Shown here in pieces: positions 1 to 7,638 of a stretch of 64,000 nucleotides of DNA. The DNA is from Anatilimnocola aggregata. GTDB lineage: Bacteria > Planctomycetota > Planctomycetia > Pirellulales > Pirellulaceae. The stretch is taken from positions 8,618,001-8,682,000 of the forward strand of contig NZ_CP036274.1 of the NCBI RefSeq assembly GCF_007747655.1, in the 5' to 3' direction. The translations under genes and the position numbers were made by a program. Position 1 is the first letter of the stretch. The number at the start of each line of letters is the position of its first letter. A model generated the notes under the pieces. It searched no databases, was not told the DNA's origin, and was given only the letters and a program-made list of their open reading frames with translations.

Positions 1-9
1 ACTTCCGCA

Positions 10-87
10 CCATTGTTGGACACCAACCTGCAGCCAAACCCGAGAGTTACGCACACCACTGTCCAACTATCGACCCCATTGTTGGAC
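10..87. repeat. Short direct and inverted repeats upstream of the IS1595 transposase
   Basis: The 12-mer CCATTGTTGGAC occurs at 10-21 and again at 76-87, and its inverted core GTCCAAC is at 61-67. A related TGGACAC appears in reverse orientation downstream of the transposase (about 1184-1190). These could be part of the left end of the insertion sequence or operator-like sites ahead of the transposase. No clean terminal inverted repeat pair or target duplication could be fixed, partly because the window starts here. Confidence 0.35.
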
Positions 88-152
88 GGAATGTTATACT
101 TGACAAACCCACGGCGGATCGGTAAGATTCAGGCACACAAAGGAAACTTGCG

Positions 153-1154
153 ATGCCTGCCAAACTGCCGAAGACAAACACCGACGCTGATCTTAACGCC
201 ATGAGCATGGCCGCCATCTTCGCAGATGAAGACAAAGCCCGCGAATTCATGGAAGCCAAGCGCTGGCCGAATGGTCCGGTTTGCCCACACTGCGGTAGCG
301 AGAAAGCCTACCGTCTGACACCCAAGGCCGGATCGAAGAAGCCCGTTCGCAAGGGTGTCTGCAAGTGCAACAAGTGCCGCAAGCAGTTCACGGTGAAAGT
401 CGGCACCATCTTTGAAGACAGCAAACTGCCGATTAGGTTCTGGCTGTTCGCTATCCACTTGATGACTTCCAGCAAGAAGGGCGTCAGCAGTCACCAACTT
501 GCCCGCGAGCTTGGAATCACCGTCAAGTCGGCTTGGTTTATGACCCACCGCATCCGCGAGAGCATGAAGCTGGACCCAATGGCTGGGATGCTCAAGGGCG
601 AAGTTGAGGCAGACGAGTGTTATGTCGGCGGTAAACCGCGTCGCGGTGGTCCGAAGGGCAAGCCTGGTCGTGGCACCAGCAAGAAGCCGGTTCTAGTGCT
701 GGTTGAACGCAAGGGTGCTGCGGTTGCCACACCGATCAAGAACGTCACCAGCAAGAGACTTCGCCGCGCAATGGAAGCCGTAATCGCCAGCGAAGCAACC
801 TTGATGACTGACGAAAGCCCGCTCTACACATCGACCGGGAAACTGTTCAAGGGACACCACACCACGAACCACCGCAGTGGCGAATACGCTCGCCGCGAGA
901 ACGATCTACGCATCCACAGCAACACCGCTGAATCATTCTTTAGTTTGTTGAAGCGTGGTCACTACGGCACGTTCCACCAACTCAGCGAAACCCACCTGCA
1001 ACGATATTGCGTTGAATTCGCATTTCGCTGGACCCACATGAAGCTGACCGATGGCCAGCGGATGGTGAAGGCGATTCAGGCCGCTGGTGGCAAGCGGTTG
1101 ATGTACAAGCAACCAAAGGATCGCAAGCCTGGAACTGGTCTGGTGGGTGAATAA
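153..1154 (+). CDS. IS1595 (ISXO2-like) family transposase
   Basis: A 333-residue DDE-type transposase. The N-terminus has a zinc ribbon (Cys44 and Cys47, then Cys72 and Cys75) typical of IS1595 proteins. The ISXO2-like catalytic core follows: VEADECYVGGK supplies the first Asp (Asp154), TDESPLY the second (Asp220), and HSNTAE at 255-260 the third acidic/Asn site. The length is normal for the family and the frame is intact, so it may be active. A small perfect palindrome (CCACAAC-TG-GTTGTGG, about 1158-1173) lies just after the stop. The element's outer ends were not delimited with certainty. Confidence 0.92.
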   Translation: MPAKLPKTNTDADLNAMSMAAIFADEDKAREFMEAKRWPNGPVCPHCGSEKAYRLTPKAGSKKPVRKGVCKCNKCRKQFTVKVGTIFEDSKLPIRFWLFAIHLMTSSKKGVSSHQLARELGITVKSAWFMTHRIRESMKLDPMAGMLKGEVEADECYVGGKPRRGGPKGKPGRGTSKKPVLVLVERKGAAVATPIKNVTSKRLRRAMEAVIASEATLMTDESPLYTSTGKLFKGHHTTNHRSGEYARRENDLRIHSNTAESFFSLLKRGHYGTFHQLSETHLQRYCVEFAFRWTHMKLTDGQRMVKAIQAAGGKRLMYKQPKDRKPGTGLVGE

Positions 1155-1327
1155 TCGCCACAACTGGTTGTGGCAGCACCGAGTGTCCAGACAAAATGCA
1201 TGGGCAAGCTGCCCCGCAATTGACATTGTGCCAGTACTTACCGATACTTCAGACAGAGCGTCACTTTTTGCCGAAAACCGTGATGATGTCACGGAAACCC
1301 CTTTGCGGGTCGCATTCTTAACCGAAT

Positions 1328-1353
1328 GCCTAGGCAACTAGGGCGCTTTTTTT
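1328..1353 (+). terminator. Rho-independent terminator, GCAA loop and T7 tract
   Basis: GCCTAG and CTAGGGC form a short stem (one bulged G) closed by a GCAA tetraloop and followed by GC and seven T residues. It could end transcripts from the IS1595 transposase side. It also lies downstream of the stop of the oppositely oriented DUF3800 gene. Confidence 0.6.
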
Positions 1354-1394
1354 ATTGGAAACAGAAACGGCCATATCCCAAAATGCCGTGAGCC

Positions 1395-2084
1395 CTACGG
1401 CGTCTTTTGCTTCAGCGAAGTTAGCTTGTTAATCATCGCAATATGCGATGCTAGAGTTACCTTTGCTTGCTTTGCACCAGCCACCAAGTGACGGTCGTTT
1501 TGGTGGTATCCAACTGCTCCCATCAGGACATCGGCCATCTGAATCAGTTCGCTTTCGTGTGACCTTACAGGCTCCACCGTAGAAACGATGTCAACTGACC
1601 GGTTGAACCTCTTTCGCACTCCACGATTCAGGATATTGCGAAACTCTTCAAGTGAATGCTTTGACTGCCGCTGGTCAAAAAACACCTGAATTCTGTCTTC
1701 GTTATTGGCGGCGTATACAGCAAAGGAGTGCAGCAGGAACTGGTAGTAGAGCTTATAGAATCCGGTCTCTTTGCTTCCATCATGATAGGTGTCGTAGTCG
1801 ATTTGCGTGGTATCAAATACGACAGATCGAAAGTGGAGCAGGTCGCGCCGGCACACTCGGAAAAACTCATTAACGTATTCGGCGTATTCGCCGATCTTCT
1901 GGTTGGAGACTTTCGTCCACTTCATTTCTGCGTGCATCGAGTGAAGATCGCGATAAGCAGCAATGCTCTCGGTGAACTTCAGTTCACACTCTGGGCTCGT
2001 GATGATTCCGCCGAAGACCATAAATCGGTCTTGAACGGTGCGGCTTTCGTCGCAGTACACCCGAAAAATTTTCCCGCCCGACAT
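1395..2084 (-). CDS. DUF3800 family protein
   Basis: About 229 residues from the ATG at 2084. A TTG twelve bases upstream is possible, but the ATG directly precedes the conserved start FRVYCDES. The Asp-Glu pair in this block followed by a strand reading FMVFGG is the hallmark of DUF3800, an RNase H-like fold found in phages, islands and defence neighbourhoods with no settled biochemical role. A second conserved acidic region (ESELIQMADVLMGAVGY) near residues 185-200 is also typical: in this family a C-terminal Q-x-AD motif completes the presumed metal site. Its neighbours are a tRNA-like gene and a transposase, which fits accessory DNA. Confidence 0.82.
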   Translation of the reverse strand: MSGGKIFRVYCDESRTVQDRFMVFGGIITSPECELKFTESIAAYRDLHSMHAEMKWTKVSNQKIGEYAEYVNEFFRVCRRDLLHFRSVVFDTTQIDYDTYHDGSKETGFYKLYYQFLLHSFAVYAANNEDRIQVFFDQRQSKHSLEEFRNILNRGVRKRFNRSVDIVSTVEPVRSHESELIQMADVLMGAVGYHQNDRHLVAGAKQAKVTLASHIAMINKLTSLKQKTP

Positions 2085-2152
2085 GCTCGCATCCAATGCT
2101 GTTGATTGCCGAAACGACTATCGCATTTTCATCGCCATCCGTATAATGAAAA

Positions 2153-2250
2153 TGCGGCAGACGGGATTTGCACCCGCACGGACATTCCCGGTAAAGAGTG
2201 GTTCCACCAGCTTCCAAAGCTGACGCGTCTGCTAATTTCGCCACTGCCGC
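2153..2250 (-). tRNA. Atypical class II (Leu-like) tRNA gene with apparent UGG anticodon, possibly a pseudo-tRNA
   Basis: The minus strand gives a perfect 7-bp acceptor stem (GCGGCAG with CTGCCGC) and discriminator A. The D-arm GCG/CGC is leucine-like, and a 5-bp anticodon stem (TCAGC/GCTGG, one G-T pair) holds the loop TTTGGAA. The T-arm GCGGG/CCCGT (one G-T pair) holds TGCAAAT. Read normally, the anticodon is UGG (proline), yet the body and a roughly 29-nt variable region are of the leucine/serine class. The D-loop lacks the usual GG, and T-loop position 55 is G instead of T. CCA is not encoded. It is either a non-standard tRNA of an accessory element or a decayed tRNA-Leu. Confidence 0.55.
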
Positions 2251-2256
2251 ACTAAA

Positions 2257-2282
2257 GACCGACAGCCAATTGGCTGTCGGTC
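2257..2282. repeat. 26-bp perfect palindrome next to the tRNA-like gene
   Basis: The half-site GACCGACAGCCAA is followed immediately by its exact complement, giving a 26-bp palindrome six bases upstream of the tRNA-like gene's 5' end. On the minus strand it is followed by TTTAGT. It could be a weak terminator, a processing hairpin or an operator. The 3-base T tract is too short to call it a terminator confidently. Confidence 0.7.
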
Positions 2283-2320
2283 GGGATGATCGGCACCATT
2301 AGGTGCAAAATGTCGCACGG

Positions 2321-2363
2321 CAACTAGGGCGGCTGGGTCCGCAAAACACGTCCGCCCTAGTTG
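2321..2363. repeat. 12-bp inverted repeat (stem-loop) downstream of the winged-helix gene
   Basis: CAACTAGGGCGG at 2321-2332 pairs exactly with CCGCCCTAGTTG at 2352-2363 across a 19-nt loop. The plus strand continues with the pyrimidine-rich TCTTCTTTC. It lies about 100 bp beyond the stop of the leftward winged-helix gene, so it may act as a terminator or RNA stabiliser. The left arm shares 13 identical bases (GGCAACTAGGGCG) with the terminator region near 1334. Confidence 0.55.
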
Positions 2364-2466
2364 TCTTCTTTCACGCTGGCCGCCGTGCCGGCCTTCCTAT
2401 TTGGCACTACTGCACTCCCTTCTGCATTGTTGAGAAATTACACAGCTCTTCCTGGCAGAGTATTGG

Positions 2467-3024
2467 TTACTTGGCAGCGTTATTAGCTTCCTGTTCCCGC
2501 GCTGCGAAGTCGAATTCGTCTTCTGAAATGTCGTCGATGCGCAACTGTGGCTGAGTTCCGCCTGCTGCCTTTGGAGCCTTTGCGGGCTTCGGTTCGCGTG
2601 CGCCCGGATACCACTCCAGCAGCCCGTAGAGACCGTTGGGAAGTTTGTGGAACGTGGCGGTGTTCTTCGAAAGGGCAGCGTAAAGGCCGCGCTTTGCATG
2701 CTCGTCGTTGGACGTGTTAAACTTGTAACCGCCCTCCAGCAACGAATCGTAAATTTCGTTTGCGGTGGTTGGACCAGCACCGTTCGCTTTGCGCCGTTCA
2801 AGGACCATGCGAACCGCGCTGGCAAGCGGTTGTCCATAGTACGCGTCAGGCTGCAAAGTCCCCGAAGCTTTGGTGGTGACGAGTTGCTCGTCGGTGTAGA
2901 TCGGCTCTTGCTTGATGAGGCTGCGAAGGCTGTTGACCATGCGCTTCTTCTCAATCAAGTCCGCCTCAAGTTCTGCGATTTGTTGCTGAACTAGGGCAAT
3001 GGTTTGCTGGACTGCATCAGACAT
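2467..3024 (-). CDS. Coiled-coil and winged-helix domain protein of unknown function
   Basis: 185 residues when started at the ATG at 3024, which has GGGAG seven bases upstream; the longer reading frame to 3099 adds residues that look non-coding. The first 40 residues (SDAVQQTIALVQQQIAELEADL) form a likely coiled coil. Residues of about 75-145 resemble a HARE-HTH/winged-helix fold (AVRMVLERRK, NEIYDSLLEGG, RGLYAALSKN, FHKLPNGLYGL), and the tail is Ala/Pro/Lys-rich and acidic. Domains of this sort occur in DNA-binding proteins of restriction and chromatin systems. The specific role is unknown. Confidence 0.72.
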   Translation of the reverse strand: MSDAVQQTIALVQQQIAELEADLIEKKRMVNSLRSLIKQEPIYTDEQLVTTKASGTLQPDAYYGQPLASAVRMVLERRKANGAGPTTANEIYDSLLEGGYKFNTSNDEHAKRGLYAALSKNTATFHKLPNGLYGLLEWYPGAREPKPAKAPKAAGGTQPQLRIDDISEDEFDFAAREQEANNAAK

Positions 3025-3245
3025 AGTGATTCTCCCGGTAAAGAAGGTTGAACTAAATATGGGAACTTGGTACCCATCCGAAAAGCGGGCGCACCCCACC
3101 GATTGAAGCTAGCGAGCGGCGAAAGCACCATAAGTGCTAGGGCAACTGAGACTTGGGTTTTTCCAGATTTCTGGGCTGCGGCAACTGGACAGCAGTGATG
3201 ATGACTGAACAGACGACGGAAAGTCGTTCAAGAAGGAGTTTGTTG

Positions 3246-3425
3246 ATGACTGACAAGAGGAAACCACCAGTCCATATCCCGCTCGATTTCGAGACCGCGG
3301 TGGGCGGACTGCTGAAGGTCGATCCGAAGAAGCTGCCTGAGTCGGCGAAGAAGAAGCCAACGGCAAAGCCGGCCACGAACAAGTCCGCGAAGAAGTCCTC
3401 GCCGGAACGGGCGGCGAAGAAATAG
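3246..3425 (+). CDS. Small conserved hypothetical protein, Lys/Ala-rich tail
   Basis: A 59-residue protein starting at the ATG at 3246, preceded by AAGAAGGAG at good spacing. Residues 9-30 (VHIPLDFETAVGGLLKVDPK) look like a short folded or amphipathic segment, and the remainder is a repetitive Lys/Ala/Pro/Ser tail typical of disordered basic tails. It is one base upstream of the next gene's start codon, so the two are certainly cotranscribed. Function unknown. Confidence 0.65.
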   Translation: MTDKRKPPVHIPLDFETAVGGLLKVDPKKLPESAKKKPTAKPATNKSAKKSSPERAAKK

Positions 3426-3426
3426 C

Positions 3427-3897
3427 ATGTTACAGGCGATTGGCGACTGGTTCTGGCAGTACGGGAAAAACACATTCGACGTGATCGTCGGCACAACCGG
3501 ACTAATTCTCTCGATAATCGGCCTGTGGATAACGGTTGTAGTTTGGCGGCAAGTGAGCGGTATTAACGCGTACCTTCGATATCGAATCCTTGCCGAACAG
3601 TGCAGTGTCAAACTAAAGCCGGTCCTCAAGAACGCCAAGAACTACACAAGCATGTCACGATGGCAGCAGCTACATGCAGAGTTCAAAAAAGCTTCAGCAA
3701 TTTGCGAGAGCCTAGAGGAAGTTGGGGGAAAACTGGGCAGCAGGTCAGTTGCTCTCGCGTCACAACTCCAGCGGGCAACAGCGAGCAACACAGCAATCGA
3801 GGATCTCGCAGAGACGTGTGTTGCTGATTTAGAGGCGCTCGCAGTCGCGGTTGAGTTGTATTCAAAAGGCAAGCAGTGGGAGGCGAAGAATGCTTGA
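3427..3897 (+). CDS. Membrane-anchored hypothetical protein
   Basis: 156 residues. One hydrophobic segment at about residues 17-40 (VIVGTTGLILSIIGLWITVVVW) should anchor the protein in the membrane, and the rest is a helical, probably coiled-coil, soluble domain of about 110 residues. It begins one base after the previous stop and ends 8 bases inside the next gene, so the three small genes form a translationally coupled operon. No family was recognised. Confidence 0.7.
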   Translation: MLQAIGDWFWQYGKNTFDVIVGTTGLILSIIGLWITVVVWRQVSGINAYLRYRILAEQCSVKLKPVLKNAKNYTSMSRWQQLHAEFKKASAICESLEEVGGKLGSRSVALASQLQRATASNTAIEDLAETCVADLEALAVAVELYSKGKQWEAKNA

Positions 3898-4276
3898 AGA
3901 AGCGAAGGTGCGAAAATTTGTGTCAAAACTGGCCGAGGACACGGCCAGCGGTTCACTTAATTGGGAGGCGGCATCCTCGTTTCAGCTACAGACTGGATGG
4001 GGAAGGAACAATGCAATCGGTCCTATTTACATCACTCATATTGCCAATAATCAGATCATTGCCTACCGAATGACGTACAAGCATTGGCATGACGAAGAGA
4101 ACTACGATGATGCCGAGGATGTGAGTGTCGAATTTGTGAATTCGAGCGGGACGAAAACATGGAGCGTTGCTGACGTTCCGCAGCGGCATAAATTACTCGA
4201 TGCGATTGAATTTCGCGTGTCTGGAGCCGAATCTACCATCGACAGCTACCTTGGCGACGACGACGAAACAGAATAG
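3890..4276 (+). CDS. Hypothetical soluble protein, third gene of the small operon
   Basis: 128 residues from the ATG at 3890, which overlaps the upstream stop as ATGCTTGA and has GGGAGG just before it. The protein is alpha/beta, with many aromatic and acidic residues (KHWHDEENYDDAEDVSVEF) and an acidic C-terminus (YLGDDDETE). It has no signal peptide or membrane segment. The overlap with a membrane-anchored gene suggests that the two products act together, but no function can be assigned. Confidence 0.68.
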   Translation: MLEEAKVRKFVSKLAEDTASGSLNWEAASSFQLQTGWGRNNAIGPIYITHIANNQIIAYRMTYKHWHDEENYDDAEDVSVEFVNSSGTKTWSVADVPQRHKLLDAIEFRVSGAESTIDSYLGDDDETE

Positions 4277-4413
4277 GCAGGCTTTGAAATTGCCAGACAT
4301 GCTTGGGTTGCACAAGTATAACATTCCGTTCCCGAACGACTCAGCGGAGGATCTAGCGACGACGGCGAAGCGACCACCACCGGCACGCAGGACCACTAAG
4401 AATAGGAGGGGTC

Positions 4414-6027
4414 ATGCACATAGAACCGGAAATCGACGCCATGGAGCATGTGCCGCCATTTCCCCGACTTTGCCGGTATTTGTCGGAGCTGTCGCCTCAG
4501 CCGATAGTTGCCGTGGATGGGACGACGCATATCGTGTCGTATGTGAATCCGGCCTTTCTCCAACTGGTTAGGAAAGACGAAAAGGACCTCGTCGGTCGGC
4601 CTTTCGCCGATGCAGTGCCCGAGGGAACCGAGAACGGATGCCTGGCTCTACTTGGCCGCGTCTTTCGCACCGGAATCGCCGAAAATTTAGCGGAGCAGGA
4701 ACACCGCCAATTGCAGTCGCGACCCGTTTATTGGTCGTACGCGATGTGGGCGATACTCGGCGCAAGCGAGAGGCCGGTAGGCGTTATGATCCAGGTAACG
4801 GACGTGACCGAGACCGCGCTTTTCCGCCAGAAGTCTGTTGCGATGAACGAGTCCCTGCTGATCTCCGCGACCCGGCAGCACGAACTCACGGAAGTGGCGG
4901 AAAAACTAAGTGAGAAGCTGCAGGCTGCTGTTCGCGGTCGAGACCACTTCCTCGCGGTATTGAGCCACGAGCTTCGCAATCCCCTCTCTGCATTCAGCAG
5001 CGGGCTACAACTCCTCAAGCTGAGTGTAGGGGATCAGGATCTGGCAGAAGATACCAGAGAAATGATGGAACGCCAGTTGAAGCAGCTGGTGCGATTAGTG
5101 GACGACTTGCTCGACATCAGCCGAATCACGACAGGCAAACTGAAACTCCACAAGGAAAGCGTGGATCTGGCGTCAGTCGTGCGTGATGCAGTGGAGGCAA
5201 GCCGCACGCAAATCGAGAATGGGCAACACCAATTGACGGTTGCTCTACCGCCGAGCCCGATCACGCTCGACGGCGATCGGACCCGGCTCGCCCAAATATT
5301 CCTGAACCTGCTGAACAACGCTGCCAAATACAGTGAGCCAGGGGGAAGTATCCGGCTGACCGCCAAGTTGGATGGAAGCGAAGTTGAGGTTAGCCTTCAG
5401 GACCAGGGAATCGGTATCCCCGCCGGGAAGCTCCCCCACATTTTTGAAGCGTTCGTGCAGGTGGACACGTCATGGCGACGCACGCAGGGCGGAATGGGAA
5501 TTGGATTGTCCCTAGTCAAAGAATTCGTCGAACTGCACGGCGGACGAGTTGAGGTTCTCAGTGAGGGTCTCGGACAGGGCAGCGAGTTCATCGTCCGCTT
5601 GCCAGTATCTGTGGGTGCCTCCGTCGAGCCGACCAATCGTGCAGAGATCCCGAGCGGGCCGCGTCGACGCATCCTTGTAGTTGACGATAACAAAGACGCA
5701 GCGGCGACGCTGACGATGATGCTCAAGATTATGGGACACGATGTGCGAACAGCACACGGTGGGGAGGCGGCAGTGGCCACCGCGGAGGAATTCCGACCGA
5801 ACCTAGTTTTGATGGATCTCGGGATGCCAAAGGTGGACGGTTATGAAGCTGCCCGCCGCATTCGAACTCACACGTGGGGCCAAAACATATTCCTAGTAGC
5901 CCTTACTGGATGGGGCGCTGAGCGTGACCGGCAGCGAACGCAGGAGGTCGGCTTCGATCGGCATCTAGTCAAGCCTGTGGACATGGACGTTCTTACGGGA
6001 ATGCTCGCAGAAATGCCGGTTTCTTGA
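4414..6027 (+). CDS. PAS-containing hybrid sensor histidine kinase
   Basis: 537 residues with an excellent ribosome site (AGGAGG). The domains in order are a PAS domain (about 22-135), a HisKA domain with phospho-acceptor His185 in FLAVLSHELRNPLS, and a HATPase with its N box (LLNNAAKYS, about 299-307) and G boxes (DQGIGIP, GGMGIGLSLVK). A C-terminal receiver domain (about 418-535) follows, with acidic pair Asp424-Asp425, phospho-acceptor Asp468 and the conserved Lys of HLVKP. There is no membrane segment, so it is a cytoplasmic sensor. No separate response regulator lies alongside, so output must pass to an unlinked partner. All catalytic residues are present. Confidence 0.94.
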   Translation: MHIEPEIDAMEHVPPFPRLCRYLSELSPQPIVAVDGTTHIVSYVNPAFLQLVRKDEKDLVGRPFADAVPEGTENGCLALLGRVFRTGIAENLAEQEHRQLQSRPVYWSYAMWAILGASERPVGVMIQVTDVTETALFRQKSVAMNESLLISATRQHELTEVAEKLSEKLQAAVRGRDHFLAVLSHELRNPLSAFSSGLQLLKLSVGDQDLAEDTREMMERQLKQLVRLVDDLLDISRITTGKLKLHKESVDLASVVRDAVEASRTQIENGQHQLTVALPPSPITLDGDRTRLAQIFLNLLNNAAKYSEPGGSIRLTAKLDGSEVEVSLQDQGIGIPAGKLPHIFEAFVQVDTSWRRTQGGMGIGLSLVKEFVELHGGRVEVLSEGLGQGSEFIVRLPVSVGASVEPTNRAEIPSGPRRRILVVDDNKDAAATLTMMLKIMGHDVRTAHGGEAAVATAEEFRPNLVLMDLGMPKVDGYEAARRIRTHTWGQNIFLVALTGWGAERDRQRTQEVGFDRHLVKPVDMDVLTGMLAEMPVS

Positions 6028-6045
6028 CGTAACATTTGGATCTAA

Positions 6046-6756
6046 GGGGCTGTCTGAAAAACACGCTTTTGCCTTCCGTTTACTTGCTCTGTGGAGTATT
6101 AAGCGGATCATGTTGACGTAAATCATTGCTTCGCTAATCTCGGCAAGCCGTTCGTACTCGCGGCAGTGGCGGCGATACTGGCTCAGCCAAGCTAAGGTGC
6201 GTTCGACGATCCAGTCGACCAACTGGCCCGTATAAACGCCATCGGCGAACAAGGTTCGCAAGTGGGAGAGCGTGCATTTCATTCGCTCAACGAGCACCTT
6301 AGCGCCATCGCGATCTCGAATGTTGGCCGGATGCAAAAGCGCGGTGAGCTGCAGACCCTGCGTTCCGACCATCAAGTGCCTCTTGCGACCGCGGATCTTC
6401 TTGCCCGCGTCGTACCCGCGAGCTTGTTTTTCGCAGTCGTTTTCGCCGACTGACGGTCAATGAGGCCGAACGAAGGATATAATTTGCGGCCCTGCGATTT
6501 ACGCTCCAGGCGCCGCAGCGCATCACTCACCCCCTGCCAGGGCCATCCATGCGCCACAGGCGAAAGTAGTGATAGTACAATTGCCACTTGCCAAACTCTT
6601 TCGGCAACGCCCGCCACTGACAACCTTCTTTGTTTCCGCAAAAGATGCCGTCCAGGATTCGCCGCCAGCCGATCTCCTTGTGGCCGCGCGGCTTTAATGC
6701 TGGCAGAAACCGCTTAATCACCTGCCACTCGGCATAGGTCAACTCCCAGGGACTCT
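6046..6756 (-). pseudogene. Degenerate IS5-family insertion sequence
   Basis: The minus strand encodes an IS5-type transposase in pieces. The DUF4096 N-terminal domain (LTYAEWQVIKRFLPALKP, 6742 to about 6530) shifts frame into GVSDALRRLERKSQGRKLYPS. A third stretch (6375-6047) has the DDE-core pieces LFADGVYTGQLVDW and IVERTLAWLSQYRR fused directly, which implies loss of about 40 residues between them. The sequence GGGGCTGTCTGAAAA at 6046 resembles an IS5 terminal repeat preceded by CTAA. The opposite end is missing, cut where the neighbouring IS4 remnant begins. It is therefore inactive. Confidence 0.85.
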
Positions 6757-6766
6757 AGGTGCCTTG

Positions 6767-7016
6767 CGAAGCCGAATCGCACCCTAGTCCCCATCGGCGA
6801 GCAATCGCTATCGTGACTGCCGAAGCTGATCCGCTTGGAATTCGGCAACGACAACCTGACTTCGACCTTGCTGACTGCGACCTTGATCTTGATGCGACAT
6901 TCCGAAATCCTCTCGGGTGAGCGCAGAAAAATCCTTTCGCGGTGAGAAACAAAAGTAACGTCACTAAACTCAATCGCATCAAGGAATTTTCGATCCCACC
7001 AAAAAGGGTTCACGGC
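6767..7016 (-). mobile_element. Decayed end of an IS4-family element related to the one at 39.3-40.8 kb
   Basis: AAAAAGGGTTCACGGC at 7001-7016 is the same 16-base terminal repeat as in the complete IS4-type element at 39297-40843. Inward of it, the minus strand can be read as SHQD-GRSQQGRSQVVVAEFQADQL, nearly identical to the N-terminus of that transposase. It then carries stop codons and loses similarity near 6767. The bases just outside the repeat (GGGTAGCTCG) resemble the target duplication of the complete copy (GGGTGGCACG). Only the first 45 codons or so survive. Confidence 0.9.
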
Positions 7017-7051
7017 TTTGGGTAGCTCGCGTCAATGATCGTCTCAGCCCA

Positions 7052-7576
7052 CTACCGCGATGACCCAACCGAAGCTTCACTGCCTGTGGAAATATCTTCT
7101 GCTTTTTCTTCGGTGAATATTGTCCTTACCCGGGCTGCTTCATCAGAATCGTCGGCATGCACTGAAAGGAGGATGTGACCCTGCTGCAATTTTCCCTCGT
7201 ACCGCTGCGCTTCGTATTCCGGTATGCCCATGCCGATCAATGCCCCCGAAACTCCGCCCAATGTGCCGCCAGCAGCAGCACCAGATAGCGCCGCCATAAT
7301 TGGCCCCGCAGCAATTAACGGTCCAACGCCAGGGATAGCAAGTAAACCAATTCCAGCGAGCCAACCCAAAGTTCCACCGACAACCGCGCCCGTGCTCGCG
7401 CCGATCGCCGTTCCCTCAGGTGCCTTTGTAGAATTGTCGACCGCGAAATCGCGAGTGCTTTCGTTATTTGAACACAAAACTGAAATGTCGTCGGAAGAGA
7501 AGCCGCCGGTCCGCAAACGATCAGCGATGCGAACCGCCTGGGCATTACTCGTTGCAAGACAATATACACTGGTCAT
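7052..7576 (-). CDS. YflT/general-stress-17M-like protein with glycine-rich central segment
   Basis: 174 residues. The N-terminal 60 residues (SVYCLATSNAQAVRIADRLRTGGFSSDDISVL) match the fold of the heat-induced stress protein YflT domain. The middle (about 58-125) is a long Gly/Ala-rich hydrophobic stretch like those of membrane-inserting glycine-zipper proteins. The C-terminal part (GHILLSVHADDSDEAARVRTIF) completes a second alpha/beta segment. Planctomycetes carry many such proteins, often near BON-domain genes as here. The role is probably in envelope stress. Confidence 0.75.
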   Translation of the reverse strand: MTSVYCLATSNAQAVRIADRLRTGGFSSDDISVLCSNNESTRDFAVDNSTKAPEGTAIGASTGAVVGGTLGWLAGIGLLAIPGVGPLIAAGPIMAALSGAAAGGTLGGVSGALIGMGIPEYEAQRYEGKLQQGHILLSVHADDSDEAARVRTIFTEEKAEDISTGSEASVGSSR

Positions 7577-7638
7577 AATTCATTCCCCTGATTTTGAACA
7601 ATTCGAGTTTTAAAACTGATCCGTAATTCCTCAACTGC

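Noticed and set aside
1395-2084. DUF3800 gene taken as a proven abortive-infection or nuclease component
   Set aside because: The family is linked with defence neighbourhoods, but no other defence gene is adjacent and no activity can be inferred.
1984-2244. A 86-codon minus-strand frame starting MAKLADASALEAGG
   Set aside because: It reads straight through the tRNA-like gene; this kind of false protein is a well-known artefact of tRNA-Leu sequences.
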